Assembly (NCBI GenBank): GCA_030248215.1
Contig: JASANG010002708.1
Span: 62,001-126,000 of the forward strand
Source of the DNA: Enoplolaimus lenunculus
Taxonomy: Eukaryota > Nematoda > Enoplea > Enoplida > Thoracostomopsidae
Reading direction: 5' to 3'
Length of the DNA stretch: 64,000 nucleotides
Shown here: positions 41,540 through 54,200 of the stretch, one piece after another
Numbering within the stretch: position 1 is the first letter of the stretch
Layout: every line of letters starts with the position of its first letter
The notes under the pieces: generated by a model
Seen by the model: the letters and a program-made list of their open reading frames with translations, nothing else
Told to the model about the DNA's origin: nothing
Database searches by the model: none
Position numbers and translations under genes: made by a program

Positions 41540-44500
41540 TTAATTAAATCCCAAAGCTTCGTCCATTAACCCATCGTCAATCCTCGCTGGCGAATCACGT
41601 GACTCAGGCGTCGCGATTAATTTAGCCGCAGATGTCGTGGTTGAATGTGATTTGCCAGAGCTGGATTCACTCCCTCCAATTACTGACGTCCGCTGCATTG
41701 GATTTAAACTACTATGAGCTGGGGCAGGTTTAGTCGGTTTTCCACGACCTGTACCAGGCGCTATGTCAAATTTGCTCGAGAGTTTGCTCTCTGCAAACTG
41801 GTGTTCTGCTCCACGACCGGAGGTTCCTTGCATACGACTCAACCGTGATGATCCGCCTTGAAGCTCGTCATCCACAATTTCCAACTCTCGGCCATCACCG
41901 CCAAGTACTGCCTCTCCACTTGTTGCGCTACTCTGTTGCGCTTGTTGTTGCTGCTGTAATTGCCGCTGTTGCTGCTGCTGTTGAGCAGTCAGTTGTAACA
42001 ACGCAAACTGTTTAAACTGATCGTTTGACGCTAGCGCTTTTGCAACATCTTTTACATTAGCTGCTGAGGTTGCTTGGTCGCTGCTACTGCCTCTATTACC
42101 ACAACCCCTTCGTGACGATAACAGTGCAATTTGATTTTGCAGTTCGTTAATATTGCGTGGCATACCAGGTAATTTAACGTTTGCCATCATTGCAGCGACA
42201 TACATTTGTGCAGTTTGATAGCTACGAAGTTGAGTGTTAGGGTCGACAGCGGTAGAACCGCTAAAACTAGCCGGATTAGAAGTTACGAGCTTTTGCTGTT
42301 CTTGATGTTGTTGCTGCTGTTGTTGTTGTTGTCTCGGTTTATTCGATGTGTTTGTCACCGGTAAGGGTTGTTTTCCCACAGGCGCTCTCGTTGTTTTGCC
42401 ACCTTGCACTGCGTTATTACTGCTTGCGGCAACGGACGGCACAACTGGTAATTTAATCCCCGCTGATATTTTAGGTTTGTGTTGCGCTACAACGTTTTGA
42501 GGCTGCGAATGTTCGCGCATGCCAGGCAAAGTTTTGGCCAGCGTAGCGCTTGCAGCTTGTACGCGAGCGGACAACTGTGATAATTTGGTAAGCTCGACAA
42601 CAGTTGCTGGTGAATTCGATGCTATCATACCTGAACTGCCTTCTTGTAAGTTGTTCGAAATATTCTTGGAGCCTGCCGACATGCCCAAAGATATCTGTCC
42701 AGTATTACCAACGCTTGCTGTGGAACTTTGAGATTTTTGCTCAGATCCACTACTACTTGACCCATTTTCTCCGATGACATCTTTGAAACGATGTTCGCCT
42801 GCTGTACCACCACCAGGTGTCGATTTATCATCAAGTTTGGGTATTTTAAAATTTTTTAATGTTTGTGGTGCTGACGGTAGAATCGATGAAAGAATTGGCG
42901 GAGACGGCGCTGCTCGAGTTCCGGCTGCTGATAACAGCGCTGGATTTTCGGCTGATGCTACTTGCGTGATATGACCGCTTATAACAGGAGCATGAGACAC
43001 TGCCGGTGGGGTGTCACTCGACGAATTAGCCTTCAATTCAATTTTATCAGACGACAATTTTGATGAAACCGAAATATTAGGGCCTGATATGCTTGCTGGC
43101 CGTTGCCCGGCATTGGTGGCTTGAAATGACGATCCATGATGCTGGTACGCAGACGAAACCTTAGTCGTATTGCCTTGTAGATTCGGGTCAAACGCTGACG
43201 TTGCATCCAGATTACCGACTCCAGTTGTTGCCCCATTTCCTTGACCACTGCTTTTCTGTCCTCCGTTTTGTTCTACTTTTCGAGAACCTGATGTTGAGAA
43301 ATTATTTGGCCGCTTCCGTCCACTACTCGGAGACGGCTGGTTATCATCAGAAACAGAAAGTTTTAGTCGTTTGGCGTTCGCAGTTGGTCCAGGTGCTTTC
43401 GAATGATGATATACTGGTGTACGGCTAGAACTGCCGCCACTGTTTCCCGCGCCGCTAGTCGCAGACCCTGCCAACAATTTCTTTATTTTTCGTACAGCCT
43501 GTTGACCTGTTGTAGTAGGCAAGTGAGGCGATTTATGAACATCGAGACGTGGTAGGGCGACAGCAGATATATCCTTCGAACCATGAATCGTACCACTTGC
43601 TCCGATAGTTGTAGCGGTATGTATTCGTTTTTGCCCATCTTGAGTCCGCATTGATTTCACATGAAACGAACCAACTGTTCCTTTAGGCAAATCAGCACTC
43701 ACATTGTTATCTTTTGAAGTATTGCTCATCACTGATGCCGACGATGCAAGTTTGGATTTAGATTTCGACTTTGATTTATCCAGTTTAATTACAACTTTAA
43801 TCGGTTGTTCCTTTTCTTTCGTTGCTGCTTGCTGTTGTTGCTGATGATGTTGTTGTTGCCGTTGTTCCTGAACACCGTCCGATTTTTGATGTTTTTCTTT
43901 CGACAAAACGATCTCATCGTTGCTAAGTAATTGCGCTTCAGAGCGTTGTTGATATGTCGTATTGGATTTACTAGATGCTTCGAGTTCTCTCACTAGCAAT
44001 GGGCAACTAATATTTGAGTTGCTGCTAGTAATTGCAGTAGCTGAAGAATTGCGGTTTTCAGCATCGGTCCAAACGGGTTTTCTGCCGTCAGTTTCATCAC
44101 GAACATATTGAGTCACTAAATTCGATACATTAGCAATATCAGACGCTTGTGGTTTGAACGCTGTAGTACTACTGCCAGGGTTAGAGCTTGCAGACAAACC
44201 ACCGCCACCCTGACTACCCACAGCAGCAGACGAAGCGTTCATACTCAACTTATCAGCGATATACGTAATTGATTTACGCTTGCTTTGTGCGACATTTACC
44301 TGCGGAATATGAGAACTGGTTTGAGATGGTGGAGCTTGAATACCGAGACTGCCACTTTGACCACTCTGCTCTCGAGCATTCGTTTGGCTTTCACAATTCA
44401 CTTCATCCGAAAAATTTGGTGTCATTTTAGAATTTCCATGATACTCTGAATCACCACTGTCCGATAGCAATTGGGGTAACAAACGTTTATCGGCATCGTT

Positions 44501-47500
44501 TCCAGCAGAGTTTGTCCTACTGCTGCTACTACTACAATTATTAACACCGACGTTACCTTTGCGTTCAGTCTTTGAACCGCTATTCTCAGTTTTCCGAGCG
44601 CTACCAGCGGGAATCGTGGAGTTGCGCTGAGACAACCGCACCAGCTCACTTGGCAATAAATCATCAGTGGGTCGGGTCAATGGGCCATTAAGTACGCCAA
44701 CAATACTACCACCAAGACGTGCACCACCGTCCGAGTTATTTGAAGTTGAAATCGATGATGATATTTGGAGATTTTCAAATAAATTTCCGCCAGAATTTAA
44801 ATGTTCTACATCAGATGCTATATCTTCATCGCCGTAGCAGTTACTGGCGTTGTTTCCATTTGCAGTTGATGTGGTATCCAGTTTTGAACCACGGCCACGA
44901 TTACTGGTGGTTGCAGCAGCTGTAACTGTTTTAGTTTCACTTTTGTTCAAAACGTCGCTGTTGTTCGATGGTCGAGGAATCTTTGAGTCGAGCTGTAACG
45001 GTTGCTTTAACGTTTCTCTTATATGTGAATCAATACATGGTGATACCCTAGCTACCGCTGTCGATAGCCATACATCATCGCTTCCGTCCGGCTCTCCCGT
45101 ACCACCGCTGGCCAAACTACGTTCCATACGTGCATTATTTATCCGATTCACTGTTGGCTGCCGCTGATTGCTTCGCTCAGTCCGATTCATCTTTATCGAA
45201 TCGCTTAACCAATTGTTGTTCGCAGTAGACTGAAACGAAACTGGACCGCCATGGCCGATATCCATCCCACGTCCGCCAGGTGTAATATCATTAAATACAG
45301 GGTAATTACCATGAAAGAAGCTACCTCTACCGCTATCACCATGTATTTCTGTGTTTCTAGGGATGACATCAGTTGAAGTGGAACCATCTAAATGAGAATA
45401 GGTCATTGAATTTGTTCGTGAATTCGTCGCACCTGATTGGTTTATATCGGCTGACCTTAGTGATTCTAAGTTTCGAAGATTAGCATCGCGTTCATTAGTT
45501 TTAACGCCACTGCCGTCGCGGATAGCCCCATCACCGTGTTGAGCATTATCACCATTATCATCGCTTTCATCAGATGCTTCCAAGCCACCAGACTGTGTTT
45601 CTTGTTGCTGTTTTTGCTGTTGTTGTAAATCAATATTTACGCCTGACAGATCATTGTGTTGCACTGTCTCCCGTTGATTATCTCCTCCAATGGCTGGTTG
45701 ATTCATTGTGTCTCGACCCGAACTGTTATCTCCCTTAAAAGATCGACGTTCATTGTGTGATAATAAACCGCTGGTACGCGGACTCATCTGCTTATTCGAT
45801 GGTTCGTCTCCATGATATTGTTGATAATACGATTGTTGCTGTTGTTCTTCTTGTTGTTGTTGTTGTTGTTGTTGTTGTCGTTGTCGTTGCTGCTGCTGCT
45901 GTTGTTGTTTTTGTTGTTGTTGTTGTTGTTGTTGTTGCAGCTGCTGCTGATCATATTGTCGCATTTGTTGAGACGACTGATTGCCTAAATCACTCATGTG
46001 ATCTCCAGATAATACCACATGCTCACGACTACCGCCAGATTGATATCCACTGCGACCATTTCCGGATATATTTCGGTCATTATTACTAGCTACGCCACCA
46101 CCAAACGACGAGCTACTGCCATCTGAACCGTCGTTATCGGGCACTGAATGCATCGTTTGCGACAAGTTGCGACTGCACCTAGTAGCATTAGCTTGTAGTT
46201 GCATTTGGCGTTGTAAAAAATGTGGATCGCGAGACTGTTTAGCCAGTTGTTGTTGTTGTTGTTGTTGTTGTTGCTGCTGTTGTTGTTGTCGTTGTAACTG
46301 CAATTGTCGCTGTGCGTTTTGGTTGTCACCACTCAGCAGTTCAAGTGAGTCTAATTTTCGGATTGCATTCATACTGCAATCAGCAGTACTGCAATCGCTT
46401 AACGAGCGCTCAAAATACGATTGTTGCTGTTGTTGTGGGCGACATTGCATTGCTTCTACTTGTTGAGTTGAATTTCCGTCATCATGCAACGATACAGATG
46501 TGTTTTTGACTTGAGGAAATGTAAACTCTAAGCTGGCGGCACTGCTGTCCCCCGCGCGGGTCGGTGACGAAAAAACTGAACTCGGAGTCGCGAAACCTGC
46601 GCTTACTGGAGCTGCTTGATCTGACCGATTTGACGCTAGTGGTAGACACTGAGACATTGAAGAGCTTTTCAACAGTGTTCCAGGCGCTGCCGGTAATGAA
46701 ATTCCAGTAACCGGATGGTGTCTCATAGATATACCTGAAGATGATGATGAATCGCTTCCAGCACTGCCAGTACCTTGTCCAGCGGAGCTCATACCTTCTA
46801 CCATGCCACCAAACGGCTGATAGTACGGCGGGTTCGACTGCTGCGCCTGCATTGAAGCGCGGTGATGGCCTAGCGACGGCGGTGAGGCCATGTTACTAGC
46901 CGCAGACGCCCTACCTCGCCCGCGTGACACAACACCGCTTGCAATATTCAGCGGTCCCCCAGCCAACCCGGCGATTGATTTTGATCGCCGCGAACGGCGA
47001 CCTGAACCTGCCCCACGTCCGGGCCGGCCTGCCCCTCCGCTGACCACAGATCCTCCACGGTCGTTTCCACTGGCCCCGCCGCGACTACCACGTCCCCGCC
47101 GACCACGACCTCGGCCAGTTGCCGGAGACACCGCTTGCCTGCCGACACCTCCAAGCATGCCGTGCTTCACAACCCCGGGAGCTGCATAATCTTGACCAAT
47201 CGTCGCCGAAAACTTACCCCCGCCGCCAGAACCCAGTGTGTAGCCCGGATTTTGTGAGGTCGCCGAGCTAACATATGCCGCCGCCGCTGCCTGATTAGAA
47301 AACGTCGGCATCATCCCGGACGGTCCAGCCGATGTTCCAAATCCACCAACATTACCACTTGCTGCTCCAGTTGACATCGAACGATTCGACGTTGGTGATA
47401 TCATCATTAGTTGTTGATGTGGTTGCTGTTGCTTACTCGCCGAATCAGGTGTCATTTGTTGCTGCGCAGCACCCGGCGAAGTTGAATATCCGCGTGATGT

Positions 47501-47559
47501 TGTACATGGACCCCCTCCAGATGTCGGTGACATTATATGACTTTGACTCGACTGTTGCT

Positions 47560-47590
<31 letters not shown>

Positions 47591-50500
47591 TTGTTGTTGC
47601 TGCTGCTGTTGTTGTTGTAAATAATCAGTACCGATACGACATCGCGTAACACCAGCACCGTAAGGTTGTCCCGGATCCATTGCGTTACCACCAGACACAG
47701 AAGACAGCCCTGACACCGAAAACGATCGTTGCGCATGCTGTAATGCCGATATTCTACGTTGTTGTTGTTGATAATGATTCTGAGGCTCGTGACGTGCTGT
47801 TTGCATTAATCCAGCGGCAGCTTCGGTTGGCTCTGAAATTTCAAAATCAAATTCGTCTAACCCGCTGCTACTTATGCTCCCCCCGGCTGTCGGTACATTG
47901 TCACCACCACTGTTTCGACAACGCTCACTGCTGACAGATGCAGCACGAGACTGTTGTGGCAAAATGCCAAAATCAATACTTTTCGACTGATGTTGTAGCA
48001 TCATTTGTTGTTTCGAATAATTACTCTGTTGCAGTGACTGCTGCTGCTGTTGTGGTTGTTGTTGACACTGTCGGGGATCTGGTTTCTGCTGCTGCTGTCT
48101 TTTGCCTGACTGCATTTGTTGTTGTTGTTGTTGTTGCAAAAAATGTTGCTGACTTCTTTGGTCTTTCTTTTCTCGGTGATTACCCACAACATCATTTTGG
48201 CTCTGTATATGCTCTTCTTGTGCCGACGATAAATTATGTTGCTGCTGCTGCTGTTGTTGTTGCTGCTGCTGCTGTTGTTGTTGTTGTAACTGCTGCTGCT
48301 GTTGCTCTTGCTGTTGTTGTTGCTGGCGGTGATGTTGGTCCTGTTGTTCGTTTTCATCATTCTGGTTTTGGTGTTGTTGACGGCGACCACCAGTTTCTGA
48401 TCCACTTTCAGTAGCTCCTGATCCATCTTGAGCACCAATCTCACCGGTCGTTGATTTTGCAGCGTTTCCTGTAGTTCCATTGTTACCAGTAACATTCAGA
48501 GACATAACAACGTTGTCAATTGCGCTATCAATTGATGATTTCCGTTCCGACATCAAAATTGGATCATGTATCATTTGTGCGTTGCTATGTTGTTGTTGAT
48601 TTTTTTGCTCTGACGCCAGTTGTTGTTGTTGTTGCTTTTGAAATGAATCCTGTTGTGGTTGTTTTGAAATATGCGTAGCTGTACCATCCTGCCATTCTGA
48701 ATCGTGTGGTGGTTTTCGAAGCTGGTCGGAAACCTCACTAGATTGACGATTGTTTACATTTTCATTTCGCTGTCCGAATTTCGCAGTATCGTCGCTGCTA
48801 CATTTATCGTGTTCACGATGCTGATCTTGGCTTGCGCCGTCTGACTTATTTTGATGCTGTTCGCTGTTGTCTTGCCTTACGAATCTATCTTGGTGGCGTT
48901 CTGAATTTGACTGTTGATGTGTACGATGGTGACTTGCAGGACTTTTATCGCCGCGTGCCGTCATATCACGAGATTCGCCAGACTTATTACGTCGCGGAGA
49001 CGCAGCTGTTGAAGAATCGGCCGGATTTGATATAGGGAAAAATGCCGCCTTCGGTCCGCCGTTAACTCCCCGGCAATCACTGGTGGCATATTGATCGCTT
49101 ATGCTTGACGGAGTCCGCATTTCCAATGGTGTTTTCAACGAATCATCACAATTGCCGCCGGTTGCGCTGCTATACTGTGCATTAGACGAATTCGATATGC
49201 ACAATGCATTTCCAGTTGGTCCAGCCGGCCCAGTTGAAGACGAGCCAGGAGTTGCTTGCTCTGCTATAGATTGGCTTAACGCAGCGATCGTATCTAGTTC
49301 ACAAAATGTATCAGACGTACTCGAATGGCGATATTTCATCGCTGTTGACAACGGACTAGGTCTCGAATGGTGCTGAGGCTGTTGTTGTTGTTGTTGTTGC
49401 CGCATTAACGCACCAGAATGATGTCGTTGAGATTGGAATGCTGCCGTCCCGGCTTCAAACCCACCACCAACACTGCCACTCATTTGTTGATTAGCAGCAG
49501 CGCTGGGTGAATCTGGACCACGAATTTCACCAAACGAATTCGGGTCGACCGAATCTACTGACATACTGTCAGGGCCAGACCGAAACTGACCAACTTGCTG
49601 ATGATGATGCTGCATCAATTGTTTTTGATAAGCAATACTTGTTGGTGACCGTTGTGCACTTCCACCACCCGGGATCAACGTAATGTTCGGAGGTGGAGGT
49701 CGCCCGCCGGCCGCCACATTTGGCGGCGGTGATCGAAATCCTGCTAATAGTAATGCGCCGCCGTGACCTGCTCCGGGATTGCCCATAATTGGAGGGCCTC
49801 CACGAAGGGACGGTCGCTGTGACGATAGCCGCGTCGGTGATGTATACTGTTGGTGCAGTTGTTGCTGTTGGGGGCTTATACTCGGAAAAGGATACATCGG
49901 TGCTCCTGATCCTCTTATCATTCCATGTTGTGCCGCTGTCATCATGCCTGCTGGCGGTCCTGTTAAGGAATCCGTCATGCCCACAGAATGCCGTGGAAGT
50001 ACAACCGGAACCATCATTTGAGGATGCTGTGAGTCAACGATACCGCTGTTGTTAGACCCACTGCCTGCCGCAAGGCCAGGATGATTCTGCGCACCAGCTT
50101 GAAGCTGTTGCGGTTGCTGCTGCTGCAAATGTTGATACTGGCTGGAATATATTTGAGAATATCCATAATCATTTAGCGATTGACCAGAACTAAGATTCTT
50201 TTTACCGCGCCGTTCAAAGATTTTAAGCTCTTCCCAAACCGTTACTTCTTTGAACAAATCTAACAAGTTATTGTTGTCATTATCGTTATCCGTTGCTGCG
50301 AGACTGCATTTCTTGCTTGAAGTCGGAGTATCATGTGTATCTTGATTGCCGCTCACTGTGTTCCAAATACTAGGCTTTGTAGCCGTATCAACCACGATAT
50401 CACTCACACTGCTAGTTTGTTTGTTCGATATTGCATTACGTTCTTTGCAACCCGAACCATCTTTTGCAGTAGCGCTGGGCTTATCTATACTATTTCCAAG

Positions 50501-51267
50501 CTTGCCATCAACTTTCGGATCTGTTGAACCACTCATTGATTCTGCAGATGCTGTATGAGGTGTCTCATTGGTTATTGACGCCGATATTTCTTCTCTGTCT
50601 TCGCACTTGTCACCTGCTTTCTTTATGACCCTCGGTGATACCGCGTCACTTTCAGCTTCAATTTGGCGCTCAACTGCCGAATCAGTCGACTGGTGTCCAA
50701 TACGGCTTGCTTGCTCTCTGTGGTGTGGAGGCACCCAAATTATATCAGATGGTCGTGTTACATTATATATAGGCTGGCTAGCCAAATTTTGAACAATGTT
50801 GTCTCTACTTGTTGCCGGTCCGACAGACTGTTGCCAATCGATACAGCACGGTCCAGCATATACCGGCATTTTCAGCTCTCGTCGAGGTGCCCGCTGTCCA
50901 CAATGCTTACACCGAACTGATCGCTCAAAATATCGATTTGTATTATCGATATCTTCACAATCTTCGTTTTCTTCATCATCAACCTCACTCTCACCGTTGC
51001 CAATCTGATTATCATACGATCCGCTACTAGCTATATAGCTACCACCATAACAACCAACAATTTCACCAGTGTCGCCATAGCAACGTTTGACTGCAATGGC
51101 ATTGGTGTAATGAAAACAAGATTTGTCGCCACATTTTGCATGAATATCAATCGTGTTGCCACAACAGCATAACGGTTTAGTACCATTTTTCAAACGTCCC
51201 TTACCGAAGCGAAGTTTTGTCGATTTAACATTGAACATATTTTGTTTTTCAAACTTCGGCCGCTTTG
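41540..51267 (-). CDS. MED1: Terminal exon of MED1 (9.7 kb, disordered tail)
   Basis: This exon could be taken for a separate 3,232-residue gene starting at Met 51238. An acceptor (TTGTTTTAG) lies at 51268, and nine more codons (KRPKFEKQN) are open between it and that Met, in phase with the exon ending at 51866. Contents in protein order: a Cys-rich start (KPLCCCGN to GPCCIDW, 51180-50850), long Q/S/G/N-rich stretches, Q-runs (the longest 22 Gln at 47552-47617), an RGG-like basic patch (about 46930-47125), a KVVIKLDKSKSKSKSK block (about 43740-43800), LPQLL at 44465-44479, and the conserved acidic end. Gln codons are mixed CAA/CAG, so the runs look old rather than freshly expanded. Confidence 0.88.
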
Positions 51268-54200
51268 CTAAAACAATTCATTAAAAACCGAGCGATTAAG
51301 GACTTTGTAATCTAGCAAGTTGCTTTGCGAACAGGTTTGGTCTAGCTTGCGAGGCTGGCTTAAGAGCGTACGATTCTTAAGCGCATTTAAACATTACACG
51401 CAAACGTTTTCGACACATAATAAGTAAACTTTACCTACAAAAATACACTAATACGTTGTTTTGTTTCCCATACATGTCAGATGCAAAATCTAATGTTGTA
51501 TATCAGAAATGTAGTTTTTAGGATCTGACACTATTTTTGTGCGAACGAAAACAATTCGGTGACGCGTTGATTTACAAAAATCATTTAGGCAGATAAGCAC
51601 GATACTTTATAGAACACCTATTATCAAACATGTTTAGCACCTAACACCAGTTGGAGATAGGTCTTGTAGCTTTCGATGCCGTGAATGGCGAGCTTACAAA
51701 TTTAGTGCATTTTTCGAACTTGACATGTCCTTCTTCTGCGATAATTTTGAGATCCGCACATGTAAAAGTCTGGTCAATATATGACACCCACCTGGCACCT
51801 CGAATATGTTTATTATCTTAAAGTGTTCGATAAAAATACAACAGGAAAAACCCTTCATCCATTACCTTGTCCGTTCCCATTTTTATTTGTATTCCATCTA
51901 CTTCCACCAGTACTGCTGCCATTACCATCTCTCTCAATATTATCTGAACCTGAAGATCCGCTATGACTGCTGTCTTCATCGTTGAAACTACTGCTTTCTT
52001 CTTTATCATCATCGTATCCTTCATAGTCGTCATTACTATCACTTCTGTTATCGAACGACACAAATTTAGCTTTACGCGTAATAAACAACAGAACTCCATG
52101 CACGAAGCTTGGAATTGAAAAACACCTGAAAATTCATTAATCACAAAATGAATCATTAAAATTTAAAAAAAAGTACGTTGCTGTGCGGTACTGGAAGACA
52201 TTAAAATAGTCAAAAAGTATACCGCCACAGTAACATTTTTATAGCTGCTATTGGTTTCCTCGTCCGAAAAATCTTTAAAGCTAATAAATTATTGTTTTAC
52301 ACTTGTAGGTTCTGTAACTTTGCTAGATAACTTATTGCATGTAAAAGATCAATTCTAATCTCACCAGCAACCAATTCAGCTGCATTATAAACACGTCAAA
52401 GATTCCGTCTGAAAAATATGTTCACTCAAATTTAAACTCTGGGAACGACCGCATAAGCTATTTCGGTCTACTATCCGGCAAAAACTCCAAATCTGTATCT
52501 GGTATCCAGTTGAAACCACCGCACGCCGGCTATTTACGATTGTGATTCCGGATACCATAAAACTGATATTAAACCCAATGTTGCTATTGCATTTCAAAGC
52601 AATTCCAGAACGTCAAATATTTCAAACCGAAGTAAACTGAAAAATCCACGCTATCAAATTATATGAAATTCAGCAAACATGCAAATTTAGCTGTTATATC
52701 CGTAGAATATACAGTTCGGTAAAAAATTCATTATCCAGTTTCGGTATTTTGCAAACTAATATCCGGTCACACCTTGTCTAAACGATCACATACCTGTTAA
52801 TTAGTCTAGTCGCTATTTCGGTCGACGGCAAAGTTGACAATATCGACTTAGAACTTGCTTCACTCGGTCCAGACACGTCGTCAGCTAACTTAATCATTTT
52901 CATCGGTTTCAATTTCGTTGGCAATCTCAATTTGTTGTCTTCTTCGTTAACCAACGAAACACTTGCAACGCACAGCTGTTTTGTTTCAGGCGAAGCAACA
53001 ACTTTGATGCTTGCTAAAAACAAGAACGGCACTATTTTCAAAAACGCAGAAAACAAGACAACATGCACTCATTCCGCCGAGAGAAAACAATTTATACAGT
53101 ATATTAGACTCTGACTTTAAAAATGTTGAACAATCTTGTGACAAAACAAAAAAGGTCTTTTACTAGTTGCCCAGTATATTCCTGCAACTGTTAAATACAA
53201 AAGTCGAAAAGTCGAGTATACTGCACAACAGCGTCGTACAACTAAAAAACTACTAGTTTATACACGTATGCGCCAACAAAAATAATCAACAGTGAGAACG
53301 TTGTAAAAACGACAAAACTTCTTGTAAGCCAAACATACGCCATACCCATGATTAAAACACCAGGGAAATATGCTGCTGGATATTCGAACAATACTTGGAT
53401 ACACTTCTCATCAGCGCATGTAACATCAATCTGAGCAGTTTTGTAATCTGAAATATAAAATCTCATCCAATACAGAACAATGTATTTAAAAAAGAAGGGC
53501 AAAATTTGACAAGTTTAAAAAATAATCACGTTCTACGGGATTCAAAATGAAAGACGCAGAGTAAGACACCAATGTAACGAAGGATCTAGTAGAACCACAA
53601 AAAGATCAGAGCATTCCTCACTGTTAAATTTTCTATGGACTCACTTTAATCTCAGTTGGACAAAGACTGTTTTTTTAAATTTTAACTCAATACAAATCTT
53701 CAAAATAAACAATACTTTTATGATCCACCAGACTGCTATGTACATAGCTAATACTTGCCATATCAGTTAAAAAATTATAAATCAGAATTAAAGTTTAACT
53801 TAGGCTAACGGTGCACGCGCCATTTCTGAGTAAAGTTACAGATCAAATGTCGTCCAACAGATATCCAAAATATCGTCAGATAAAACATGTCAATTGATTA
53901 TAAATTCGTTTTCAAATCATCGATGTTATGATTTACATTAAACACTGGAGGCTTAGACTTAGGTTTAGGCTATGTGGTCAAGACCTTATAATTCACATGG
54001 GTCAATGTTTATTGTACTTGCCTGTCGTCCGACCGGCTTGTGATTCATTTTCATCCAAACAGTTCCGAACACACGATTCCAACAATCGAGTGAGGGCTGC
54101 TTGTGAACGCAATAATGATATAATCTTCGCTAATTCTTCAACAGTCCCGAATTCAATTTCGCTGACAATTGTAGCAAGTAAATGTTGATGACGGGCAGGA

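Noticed and set aside
45757-48495. Plus-strand Val/Cys/Ala-rich frames and an alternative minus-strand Asn/Ser-rich frame
   Set aside because: They are other-frame readings of the CAA/CAG repeats in the MED1 exon.
41540-51238. A separate single-exon gene for a Q-rich protein
   Set aside because: The acceptor at 51268, the in-phase open codons before Met 51238 and the MED1-type C-terminus tie it to the upstream Med1-domain exons.
52778-53502. A small membrane protein with two hydrophobic segments
   Set aside because: The hydrophobic parts are translated intron flanking MED1 exons 11 and 12; the exon parts match MED1.
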